Part shown: piece by piece, positions 1 through 7,186 of the stretch
How the letters are laid out: each line of letters begins with the position of its first letter
How positions within the stretch are numbered: the first letter of the stretch is position 1
NCBI GenBank assembly: GCA_964611035.1
Contig: CAZSWT010000007.1
Span: 1 to 64,000, forward strand
Direction: 5' to 3'
Origin: B33-G16 sp964611035
GTDB taxonomy: Bacteria > Desulfobacterota > DSM-4660 > Desulfatiglandales > B25-G16
Length of the DNA: 64,000 bases
Made by a program: the position numbers and the translations under genes
The notes under the pieces: model-generated
Databases searched by the model: none
Told to the model about the DNA's origin: nothing
What the model saw: only the letters and a program-made list of their open reading frames with translations

Positions 1-23
1 ATTTCCTGTATCCTCAGGGATGT

Positions 24-51
24 AACCTTTCGATGTTTTAATATATAACGT
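24..51. repeat. Left copy of 28-bp direct repeat
   Basis: This 28-bp stretch recurs in the same orientation at 1780-1807 with 24 of 28 positions identical; the last 14 bases (TTAATATATAACGT) are exact. The two copies bracket the zeta-toxin gene pair. They could be ends of a small mobile unit or leftovers of a duplication; the sequence does not decide which. Confidence 0.7.
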
Positions 52-702
52 CCATTGGTAAATCAGTAACTTCGCATATCATAATAGATAATAATGAAGG
101 GGGGCGTTCTTTCGGAATTGCTTAACTTCCCTTGAGGTAGCAAATGAAGGGCTTTATCCCGACCTTTTGTGGTCGTGATGTCGTGCTCCATCGGCGTTGC
201 GGATAATGATTGGTTTGCTTTTCTCTTCACAGCAGCCACTTTTACCGAAAACAGTCCGCCACAAAGACGGCGGATAAAAATAACGGCGGCCAGACCCTTC
301 AGAATAACGGCGGGTAAACTTTGAGCCAAAATCGGTAAAAAAGCGCAAATCGTGAGTCACCACTCAAGAATTTGCGACTCAAATCTTTATTCTTGCCACA
401 ATCACCTCCTCACTAAAGAATTCAGGTCAGTCCGCCATAATGATGGCGGGCAAGCTCGCCAGAAACACGGCGGACAAGCCCTCAATCCATTGACAATCGC
501 CCTGAAAACTGATTCTAATAAACCAATTTATTAGGGAATTCTCTAAAAGCCAAAATATATTGGTCTATGCAGAGGTTTTTCTGTATAGTAATTAACGCCC
601 TTGAATTGGGGTCGACTCCCAGATAAATATAAAGCCAAAAGGCATTTAACGGGCCTTAACTTACAAAATATGGTGTCTGGCCTCAACATTTGATACGATA
701 AA
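52..702. other. Non-coding stretch with short GC palindromes
   Basis: I see no convincing gene here. The stretch carries short inverted repeats of one type: TCCGCC at 255-260 with GGCGGA at 269-274, and TCCGCC at 431-436 with GGCGGG at 445-450, followed by another GGCGGA at 469-474. They stand out as GC islands in AT-rich DNA and resemble REP-type palindromes. No clear promoter for the downstream toxin gene could be picked. Confidence 0.45.
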
Positions 703-1290
703 ATGAATAGGAGAGGAAATCCAAAAGTCTATATTATTGCGGGACCTAACGGTGCTGGCAAAACGACCTTCGCTACGAAGTTTCTTCCAAAATACATCGA
801 ATGCATGGAATTTGTAAATGCTGATCTGATTGCGGGCGCTCTATCACCTTTTTCACCGGATCGCGCAGCCTTCCGGGCTGGCAGGCTAATGCTTGAACAG
901 ATCCAGATTCTGGCAGAACGTAACCGTGATTTTGGTTTTGAAACGACTTTAGCCGGGAAAGGGTATGTGCGCCTACTGAATGACCTGAAAGATCGCGGTT
1001 ATAGCATCCACCTTTTTTACCTGTGGATTCACAGTATCGATATTGCTTTGGAGAGAATTGCTGCACGCATAAGAATGGGCGGGCACAACGTACCCGAAGA
1101 TATTGTTCGTAGGCGATACGAGAAGGGATTATCAAATTTTTCTAAACTTTATCGGCCATTAACGGATTTTTGGGCTATTTACAACAATTCGACGGATACA
1201 CCGCATCTCATTTCGTACAAAGAACATGACAAACTTGAGATTATTGATCATGAGATATTTAACAGGATATCAAAGGATATGGGGGAATAA
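703..1290 (+). CDS. Zeta-toxin-like P-loop kinase
   Basis: 195 residues. A Walker A motif (GPNGAGKTT, residues 14-22) follows the first beta strand, then the VNADLIA motif (about 38-44), a GFETTLAG motif near 83-90 and an arginine-rich helix (ERIAARIRMGGHNVPEDIVRRR). This layout is that of the zeta-toxin/AAA_33 family, which includes UDP-N-acetylglucosamine kinases that stop cell-wall synthesis. The next gene starts on the last base of this stop codon (TAATG), so the two are translationally coupled, as in a toxin-antitoxin pair. The toxin role is inferred; stand-alone kinases of this family with unknown substrates are common in environmental bacteria. It lies between two direct repeats beside a broken carA, which suggests recent acquisition. 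Confidence 0.8.
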   Translation: MNRRGNPKVYIIAGPNGAGKTTFATKFLPKYIECMEFVNADLIAGALSPFSPDRAAFRAGRLMLEQIQILAERNRDFGFETTLAGKGYVRLLNDLKDRGYSIHLFYLWIHSIDIALERIAARIRMGGHNVPEDIVRRRYEKGLSNFSKLYRPLTDFWAIYNNSTDTPHLISYKEHDKLEIIDHEIFNRISKDMGE

Positions 1291-1517
1291 TGGAAAAGGA
1301 CTCCTTTGAGGAAAGACAGAGCATTCCATTGGCATTTCGTGCCGAACAAGCATTAAAAGAAGCCGTCGCAGAGGCAATCGCCGATCATAAACGCCATGGT
1401 GTTCCAATTGTGGTCTGGCAGGATGGTCAAGTTGTCAAAATCCCTGCTGATCGGATGGCAGTAAGGGAGCCAGCGACAAAATACAAAACATCCAAAAGAA
1501 ATGAGAAGGATAAATAA
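1290..1517 (+). CDS. Small partner of zeta-like kinase, putative antitoxin
   Basis: 75 residues, starting in the TAATG overlap with the kinase stop codon. The N-terminal half is a predicted amphipathic helix (AEQALKEAVAEAIADHKR) and is followed by a short beta segment, VPIVVWQDGQVVKIP, and a lysine-rich tail. Proteins of this kind, with a helix and a W-x-D-G-x-V-V hairpin, often accompany zeta-like kinases in bacteria. The antitoxin role rests on that context only; it has no similarity I can see to the classical epsilon antitoxin. Confidence 0.6.
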   Translation: MEKDSFEERQSIPLAFRAEQALKEAVAEAIADHKRHGVPIVVWQDGQVVKIPADRMAVREPATKYKTSKRNEKDK

Positions 1518-1578
1518 AGCGGGACGCCCTCATAAAACTAAGTTGAAGAGAACGGAGGGAAGTGTTAAGAGGTATCTC

Positions 1579-1605
1579 ATGCCAAGATTAGCTCGAATTG
1601 ACGCC
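1579..1605 (+). pseudogene. 5' stub of REP-associated (RAYT/IS200-like) transposase
   Basis: Only the first nine codons remain (MPRLARIDA). This is the usual N-terminus of REP-associated tyrosine transposases (MPRLARxDAPG...HH). The family's HUH catalytic motif is absent, because the frame runs into a GC-rich palindromic stretch. The motif is short, so the call is tentative, but the REP-like palindromes next to it are the expected companions. Confidence 0.4.
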
Positions 1606-1694
1606 CGCCTGCCAGCGCCTGAAGTGCAGCTGACCCGTCCGCCTCGGCTGAAGCCTTGCGATGCAGGGCTGGTGGCGGATGGCCCGCCAGACCC

Positions 1695-1716
1695 GCCTGC
1701 CGTCCGGCGGGCAGGC
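1695..1716. repeat. GC-rich REP-like palindrome
   Basis: A 7-bp inverted repeat (GCCTGCC and GGCAGGC) encloses an 8-nt centre that itself reads GTCCGGCG. It sits in a strongly GC-rich block (about 1596-1725) within AT-rich DNA, next to the transposase stub. No coding function is evident. Confidence 0.5.
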
Positions 1717-1779
1717 ACCCAGTGTATTGCATCACACAGGGCAACAATCATCAGTTGATTGAATATATAGGGGGAGCAT

Positions 1780-1807
1780 AACCCTTTGATATCTTAATAT
1801 ATAACGT
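1780..1807. repeat. Right copy of 28-bp direct repeat
   Basis: Partner of the repeat at 24-51 (24/28 identity, same orientation, 1,756 bp apart). It lies about 40 bp from the stop codon of the truncated carA reading frame, so the island boundary and the carA breakpoint are close together. Confidence 0.7.
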
Positions 1808-1848
1808 TGGTTCTAAAACAACCTGACAAAGGGTAGAAAAAGAGATAA

Positions 1849-2112
1849 TCATTTATCATGCCCAGACAGACAAGACTGGATGCAACCCAGGGGGGCTCTA
1901 CTTGATTCGATATCCATGCTGTTTATCCCGTAATTACCGATCAGGGGATAGGTCATGGTCACAATCTGGCTCTTGTAAGAGGGGTCTGTCAGGATCTCCT
2001 GGTAACCTGTCATGCTGGTGTTGAACACGACCTCGCCTGATACCTCACCCTCTCCTGCAAAGGTATCACCATAAAATACAGTACCGTCCTCTAATGCTAA
2101 TAAGGCTTTCAT
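1849..2112 (-). pseudogene. carA: carA 5' remnant (carbamoyl-phosphate synthase small subunit)
   Basis: The frame begins as a normal CarA (ALLALEDGTVFYGDTF, then GEVVFNTSMTGYQEILTDPSY) and matches the family up to about residue 70 (DIESS). It then runs into unrelated residues and stops at 87, against about 370 residues in the family. The glutaminase domain with its catalytic Cys and His is entirely missing. It follows hisF by five bases, so hisF-carA was probably one transcript. The breakpoint lies next to the repeat-bounded toxin island. carB further along is intact, so a working carA must lie elsewhere or the cell uses ammonia. Confidence 0.9.
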
Positions 2113-2117
2113 CTTAT

Positions 2118-2897
2118 TTACCAGGTCATTCGAACCTTAACACCCCGTGCGTGGAGTTCTTCTTTGATTTGTTTGATCGTGTAGGTTTCATAGTGGACTA
2201 TAGATGCGATAAGGGCCGCATCGGCCTTGCCTTGTGTGAGCACATCGTAGACATGGTCAATATTGCCTGCACCGCCAGATGCTATAACCGGAATATTCAC
2301 ATTTTCAGATATAAGAGGCGTCAACTCCAGTTCATAACCCTCCTGTGTGCCATCCGCATCCATAGAATTCAGGCATATCTCTCCTGCCCCTAATTTTTCT
2401 GCCTCTTTAGCCCAGGCCAGGGCATCAATACCTGCAGAGGTGCGGCCTCCGTGAATCCAAATCTCATAACCGGATGGTATTCTATTAGTTGCTTTTACCT
2501 TTTTGACATCCATGCCAAGAACAATACACTGGCTGCCAAATGCCCTGGCACCATCAGCAATGACCTTAGGGTTCTTGACCGCGGCAGTGTTGACACTGAC
2601 CTTCTCTGCTCCTGCCAGCAAAACAGCACGCATATCCTCGATTGTCCTGATTCCTCCACCTACGGAAAAAGGCATAAAGATCTCCTCTGCTACCCTGCGA
2701 ACGACATCGATCATAATATCTCGCCGATCGCTTGATGCCGTAATATCATAAAAAACGATCTCATCCGCTCCCTGTTCATAATAGAATTTGGCCATTTGCA
2801 CAGGGTCGCCAATATCTATATTATTTTTGAATTTGATCCCTTTAGTGGTCTTTCCGTCTCTTACATCGAGACATGGTATAATTCTTTTGCTCAGCAT
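2118..2897 (-). CDS. hisF: Imidazole glycerol phosphate synthase subunit HisF
   Basis: 259 residues, full length for a HisF TIM barrel. With HisH it turns PRFAR and glutamine-derived ammonia into imidazole glycerol phosphate and AICAR, in histidine synthesis. The two catalytic aspartates are in their standard places, D11 (PCLDV) and D130 (GMDVKK), and the phosphate-binding loops SVGGGI (78-83) and ASGGAG are present. The start has AAGGA five to six bases upstream. Its glutaminase partner hisH is 27 kb away in this window, not adjacent as is usual. A terminator hairpin precedes it, so it is probably transcribed separately from nadE. Confidence 0.96.
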   Translation of the reverse strand: MLSKRIIPCLDVRDGKTTKGIKFKNNIDIGDPVQMAKFYYEQGADEIVFYDITASSDRRDIMIDVVRRVAEEIFMPFSVGGGIRTIEDMRAVLLAGAEKVSVNTAAVKNPKVIADGARAFGSQCIVLGMDVKKVKATNRIPSGYEIWIHGGRTSAGIDALAWAKEAEKLGAGEICLNSMDADGTQEGYELELTPLISENVNIPVIASGGAGNIDHVYDVLTQGKADAALIASIVHYETYTIKQIKEELHARGVKVRMTW

Positions 2898-2962
2898 AGT
2901 TCCTTATCGAGTATCATGAATAAATTTTGAAGTACCTTAATTATCTGATGAAAGTCCTTTAT

Positions 2963-2992
2963 AAAAAACACTATCATGTTTTCGGAAGTGTT
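2963..2992 (-). terminator. Intrinsic terminator after nadE
   Basis: On the minus strand a 6-bp stem (AACACT with AGTGTT, plus positions 2987-2992 and 2967-2972) is followed directly by a run of T. It lies just past the nadE stop, between nadE and hisF. The stem is short, so it may be leaky. Confidence 0.55.
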
Positions 2993-3049
2993 GTTTAAAA
3001 AAGGGCAGGTTATTAGAGAGAGGCTAAGGGACAACTCGTTCATTCTTGT

Positions 3050-4690
3050 TTATATAGGTTTATACCGTTGGGCTATGGGAAATCTCCTTCCGTACCCAAA
3101 GGACTTTGTTGTTACTTTTAACCCAGGCGGGGATTGGTGCCTCTTGTATTCATTTCGATCAACCCGTTTGATAATATCCATTACAATTGATGGCTCAAAT
3201 CCCATCTCTATAATCTCCTCCGGGACTTTGTTATCCTCAATATATGCCTTAAGGATATCGTCCAGAACCTCATAGGGGGGCAGATCATCCTGGTCTAATT
3301 GATCTGGCTTGAGCTCGGCCGATGGGGGCTTTTGAATAATTCGTTCGGGAATTACCTCTTTGTCTCTGTTTATGAAACGAGCGATTCGGTATACCATAGT
3401 CTTAGGTACATCCGAGATAACGGCCAGACCACCGTTCATGTCTCCGTAAAGGGTACAGTACCCCACTGCCAACTCCGACTTATTGCCTGTTGAAAGAAGC
3501 AAATGCCCAAGTTTGTTGCTTATTGCCATCAGAATTGTTCCACGGGTCCTGGCCTGGATGTTTTGACCTGTGACCTCTGTTGCCACGTCTTTAAACAGGG
3601 GAGATAGTCCTTGAAGAAATGTTTCCAATACCTCATCAATAGGTACATTAAAAAGCTTAATGCGCAAATTTTTTGCCAGATTTTTCGTATCTTCAAAATT
3701 TTCCTTAAGGGTATACTGAGAAGGCATAAAGATAAGTATGATATTTTCCTTTCCGAGTGCCTGGGCCGCAATATATGCTGTAAGCGCTGAATCAATACCG
3801 CCGCTCAATCCAATAACAGCCTTGGAAAACCCACATTTCCGAACATAATCTCTTGTGCCCATGATTAAAGCATTAAGGATTGATTCGGTGTCTGTTTCAG
3901 AAACTGGATGGAGGTCGCCTCTTTGGGTTTGAGTGTCGAAGACAACTATATCTTCTTCAAAATCGCGAGCCCTCGCTGCCACCTTGCCTTGAGCATCAAA
4001 GGCAAGGCTGATGCCATCAAAAAGCACACTGTCATTGCCACCAACTTGATTGACATAAAGGACGGGCACTTTATATTTTTTGGCAATAGACCCGAACATA
4101 TCCCACCTAAATTCTCTTTTGCCCACATGATAAGGAGATGCCGAGATATTGATAAGGAGATTGGCCCCCTCTTTGATCATACTTTCTACAGGATCAGCGG
4201 GGTAAAGCTGTCTTGATAAGAAGTCTTTATCGTTCCACATGTCCTCGCATATGGTAAGCCCTATTTGACAGTCCTTATAGAGAAAAGATGAACATTCTTT
4301 TCCGGGTTCAAAATACCTTCTCTCATCAAACACGTCATAAGTAGGTAGAAGCCTCTTGTGTGCCTGGTGGAGAATCTTCCCATTATCAAAAAGTACAGCC
4401 GAGTTGTAGAGAGGGTTGCCTTTTTCGTTCGGATTTTTATCCACAACCCCGCATATTACACCAATACCTTTAATAGATTTAACCAGCGTCTGTAGATGTA
4501 CCAGGTTAGCCTCAACAAAGTCTTTTTTTTCTAGAAGATCCCGTGGCGGATAGCCAGAGATAATGAGTTCTGAAAAGACGATGAGATCACAGGAAAGACC
4601 TATAGCCTTTTCTGCTGCGGCTATAATATTTTCCGTGTTGCGGGTAAAATCCCCGATGATCGGGTTAATTTGTGCTAAGGCTATTTTCAT
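3050..4690 (-). CDS. nadE: Glutamine-dependent NAD+ synthetase
   Basis: 546 residues: an N-terminal nitrilase-type glutaminase domain (about 1-260) fused to an NAD synthetase domain (about 270-546). The glutaminase triad is visible as E41 (FSELI), K112 (HKRLLP) and C148 (TICED). The PP-loop that binds ATP is SGGIDS at 296-301. The enzyme amidates nicotinic acid adenine dinucleotide to NAD+, with ammonia channelled from glutamine. The length fits the short bacterial bifunctional class. It is one of the glutamine-using enzymes gathered in this region. The start ATG is the first in frame and gives a canonical N-terminus (KIALAQINPIIGD). Confidence 0.96.
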   Translation of the reverse strand: MKIALAQINPIIGDFTRNTENIIAAAEKAIGLSCDLIVFSELIISGYPPRDLLEKKDFVEANLVHLQTLVKSIKGIGVICGVVDKNPNEKGNPLYNSAVLFDNGKILHQAHKRLLPTYDVFDERRYFEPGKECSSFLYKDCQIGLTICEDMWNDKDFLSRQLYPADPVESMIKEGANLLINISASPYHVGKREFRWDMFGSIAKKYKVPVLYVNQVGGNDSVLFDGISLAFDAQGKVAARARDFEEDIVVFDTQTQRGDLHPVSETDTESILNALIMGTRDYVRKCGFSKAVIGLSGGIDSALTAYIAAQALGKENIILIFMPSQYTLKENFEDTKNLAKNLRIKLFNVPIDEVLETFLQGLSPLFKDVATEVTGQNIQARTRGTILMAISNKLGHLLLSTGNKSELAVGYCTLYGDMNGGLAVISDVPKTMVYRIARFINRDKEVIPERIIQKPPSAELKPDQLDQDDLPPYEVLDDILKAYIEDNKVPEEIIEMGFEPSIVMDIIKRVDRNEYKRHQSPPGLKVTTKSFGYGRRFPIAQRYKPI

Positions 4691-4767
4691 GTTTAAGACT
4701 TAAAAAATGTAAAGGGCATAATACATTTTCGATCATAAATCACTTCACTGTTGTTAACCTTGATAGT

Positions 4768-4944
4768 CTCGCAAAAAGTCCTTTTGCTTGCTCATGATGC
4801 CCATTTTGGGATTCATAAAATGTTTCGCTAAATTCCAAAAACTCGGCCTAAAGGCCTCAAACAGTTTGGAATTTTTAACGCTCAGCATTTTATGAATCTT
4901 TTTCCAAAAGTAGCCAAAATCGCTCGCAAAAGACTTTTTACGAG
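4768..4944. repeat. Imperfect palindromic MITE-like element, about 177 bp
   Basis: The two halves are inverted copies. The ends read CTCGCAAAAAGTCCTTTTGC and, on the other strand, CTCGTAAAAAGTCTTTTGC. Further in, ATTCATAAAATG (12/12) and AATTCCAAA match, and the centre is GGCC-TAAA-GGCC. There is no reading frame of note. Terminal inverted repeats plus a small non-coding core are typical of non-autonomous mobile elements. It fills the gap between nadE and the next gene. No target-site duplication is obvious. Confidence 0.8.
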
Positions 4945-4983
4945 TGATTCAAAACTAGACACAAAAAATAAAGGGATTAAAGA

Positions 4984-5193
4984 TTATAGGGCAAACACTT
5001 CTCTATAAAGTTTTGCTTTAACTTTTTTTGAGTCAAAGGCCCCTATTTGCTCCAAAAAATCAAGATAGCTTTCGAGGTCTTGTGTATCATGAGCGGTAGG
5101 ATTCTTAAGAGCCGTATAGTCTCTGGGGGATAACAAAAGATCGGTTTCCAGTATCATCTCTTTCTTGTTACTCTTTTTCACCGATAAGCTCAT
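4984..5193 (-). CDS. Small hypothetical protein paired with nucleotidyltransferase
   Basis: 69 residues from the chosen start. The frame is open to 5214, but the ATG at 5193 has GGAGAGG four bases upstream, so I prefer it; it overlaps the preceding gene by 26 bp. The protein is charged and helical (SYLDFLEQIGAFDSKKVKAKLYREVF) with no motif I recognise. Tight coupling to a nucleotidyltransferase suggests a two-gene unit, perhaps toxin-antitoxin-like. That is inference only. Confidence 0.6.
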   Translation of the reverse strand: MSLSVKKSNKKEMILETDLLLSPRDYTALKNPTAHDTQDLESYLDFLEQIGAFDSKKVKAKLYREVFAL

Positions 5194-5701
5194 AATACCT
5201 CTCCGATTGACCATATTTCTTAAAATATTTTTTGATTACTTCCATGTCGATCCCTGGCAAGGAGAGAATGTGTTTTATATCTGCCATCTCTCTAAATACC
5301 CTATCAGGATCGTTTTTCATGGCAAAGACTTTCAAGGCTATTAAGTGTTCGGGGCTGATGATCGGTAAAGATAGATCACCCAAAATGAAAAGCCGCCTGG
5401 TTTCTCTGAAAATGTTTTTTGCTGTTTGTCCTTTTACGTAAACAAAATCTATCCTACCTAATTTTGATACAGGATGAACATGGTTAGAATACCCAACTGA
5501 GCGATATATGGTTTCATAACCAAAGGATTCCAAATAGGCAATGATTTTATCCTGATGCTCATTTCTGACCAAAAAGTCCACGTCCTGTGTGGCCCGAACA
5601 TATCCATATGCTTTTAGCGCAAAGGCACCTATTAAGGCATAGTCAATCTTTTCCTGTTCAAAATGGTTTGCTATAAGCTGAAGAATATTTTTGAACTTCA
5701 C
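5168..5701 (-). CDS. Nucleotidyltransferase-fold protein (AbiEii/MNT-like)
   Basis: 177 residues. The N-terminal part shows the nucleotidyltransferase signature: the G-A-F-A-L helix cap near residue 25 and TQDVDFLV near 38-45, whose D-x-D-type acids bind metal, with a later acid in RIDFVYVK. The C-terminal part (SPEHLIALKVFAMKNDPDRVFREMADIKHIL) matches the family's helical segment with a conserved Lys. Members include antitoxins and toxins of AbiE-like pairs and enzymes of unknown role. It overlaps a small gene downstream. It is the only accessory-looking pair inside the amidotransferase region. Confidence 0.7.
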   Translation of the reverse strand: MKFKNILQLIANHFEQEKIDYALIGAFALKAYGYVRATQDVDFLVRNEHQDKIIAYLESFGYETIYRSVGYSNHVHPVSKLGRIDFVYVKGQTAKNIFRETRRLFILGDLSLPIISPEHLIALKVFAMKNDPDRVFREMADIKHILSLPGIDMEVIKKYFKKYGQSERYYELIGEKE

Positions 5702-5806
5702 TAACCTTCATCCTTAGTGTGGTTTATGCAACAGCTTTTTACTGTTTTTATCTACACAAAAGAGGAGAAAGAAGCTGAAAGCTTATGGCCTAGAGTTGAA
5801 CGTTCC

Positions 5807-7186
5807 CTATGCGTTTATTGGCCAATTTCCATCCCAGCACTTAAGACATAAATCCTCTTTAGGGATCTTCAATGCCGCAACAAAGGCCTCTAAACTGTTG
5901 TACTTTACAGAATCGGCGCCGATCTTTTCAGAAACCCACGCTTCCAGGGTCTTAAGTTCATCCATTGTGGTGATATTTCCTTCTGAAAGGTATTGCCTGG
6001 CTAAAAGCTCTTCATAGGTTCGGGTTGATATGCCGAAATCGCAGGGGTACATTAATGGTGGACAGGCGATACGCGCATGAACCTCTTTAGCGCCGGCATT
6101 CTTCAAATCTCTCACCTTATTTCTGATCTGGGTACCCCTGACGAGCGAGTCGTCACAAAGGACAATTCGTTTATCCCTAATTGCATATTCAAGGACAGAG
6201 AGCTTTTTCTTTGCCATCCTGTCCCGATCCACCTGAGTTAATTGTGTATAACTTCGATCAGCATATCTGTTATAGAGAAAAACCTCCTGGTAGGGCAATC
6301 CGGATACCATGTGATATCCCAGGGCATGTCCGATACCTGACATAGGTACCGGTGCAACAAGATCGGCCTGAATGCCGCCTTCTTCAATGTCTCTTTCTGC
6401 CAGGCTCTTTCCAAGGTTATTTCTAGCCTCTTGAACATAGAGCCCGTCAATCTTACTGTCCATACTTGCTGTGTATGCCCATTCAAAGGCACAGTGGGCT
6501 CTCCTTGGGCTTTTTAATTTTTGCCTGGTCTCGAAGCCTTTTTTACTGATAAACACAATCTCCCCTGGTCGCACGTCTCTTGTGCAATTGAAACCTGAGC
6601 TCTGAACAGCTCTTGACTCGGAGCTCACAATAAAGGTATTCAATCCTTCTCCCAGCATGAGAGGTCTAAATCCATAGATATCTCTGGCTGCATATATTCC
6701 ATCTTGGGTTAAAACAACAAGCGAGTAAGCGCCTTTTATCTTTTCAGCCAGCATAGAAATCCCTGTAACTACATTCTTCTCCTGCATGATGAGCTTGGAG
6801 ATGATCTCAATGCCTAAACCATGATAAAAAGCCTCTCCCCTATCCTTCATCTCTTCTAAAAGCGCCTCACTATTAATAATGTTACCACTAAAGGCAACCG
6901 CTATTTCACCAACCGCACCCTGCCACACCATGGGCTGCCTTTCTTTAAGGCTTACGTGCCCAATACCAATGGTGCCTTTAAAGGTCTCTAATTCATGGGG
7001 ATTGAAGGTATTTCCTACCTGGCCATAATGGGTTATCTGGTAGATTCTTTTCCCATCATAGGTGGCCATGCCACAGAATTGCTGGCCCCTGTGTTGAAGG
7101 AAGTCAAGACCCCTATAAATATCTTCAACGCAGTCTGTATCTTTAACAATGCCAAAAACACCGCAGTTATCACCTATTAATTTCAT
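5807..7186 (-). CDS. purF: Amidophosphoribosyltransferase (Fe-S type)
   Basis: 459 residues, slightly short for PurF. It carries out the first step of purine synthesis, making phosphoribosylamine from PRPP and glutamine. A 7-residue propeptide precedes Cys8 (NCGVFGI), which after cleavage is the Ntn nucleophile of the class II glutaminase. The PRPP motif is VLCDDSLVRGTQ (about 342-353). Cys232, Cys382, Cys447 and Cys450 line up with the four Fe-S ligands of the Bacillus-type enzyme. The segment after Cys382 (GISTRTYEELLARQYL) and the PRTase loops diverge from typical PurF, so a relaxed or shifted acceptor is possible. The start overlaps the carB stop by one base, with GGAGG upstream, so carB-purF form one transcript. 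Confidence 0.88.
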   Translation of the reverse strand: MKLIGDNCGVFGIVKDTDCVEDIYRGLDFLQHRGQQFCGMATYDGKRIYQITHYGQVGNTFNPHELETFKGTIGIGHVSLKERQPMVWQGAVGEIAVAFSGNIINSEALLEEMKDRGEAFYHGLGIEIISKLIMQEKNVVTGISMLAEKIKGAYSLVVLTQDGIYAARDIYGFRPLMLGEGLNTFIVSSESRAVQSSGFNCTRDVRPGEIVFISKKGFETRQKLKSPRRAHCAFEWAYTASMDSKIDGLYVQEARNNLGKSLAERDIEEGGIQADLVAPVPMSGIGHALGYHMVSGLPYQEVFLYNRYADRSYTQLTQVDRDRMAKKKLSVLEYAIRDKRIVLCDDSLVRGTQIRNKVRDLKNAGAKEVHARIACPPLMYPCDFGISTRTYEELLARQYLSEGNITTMDELKTLEAWVSEKIGADSVKYNSLEAFVAALKIPKEDLCLKCWDGNWPINA

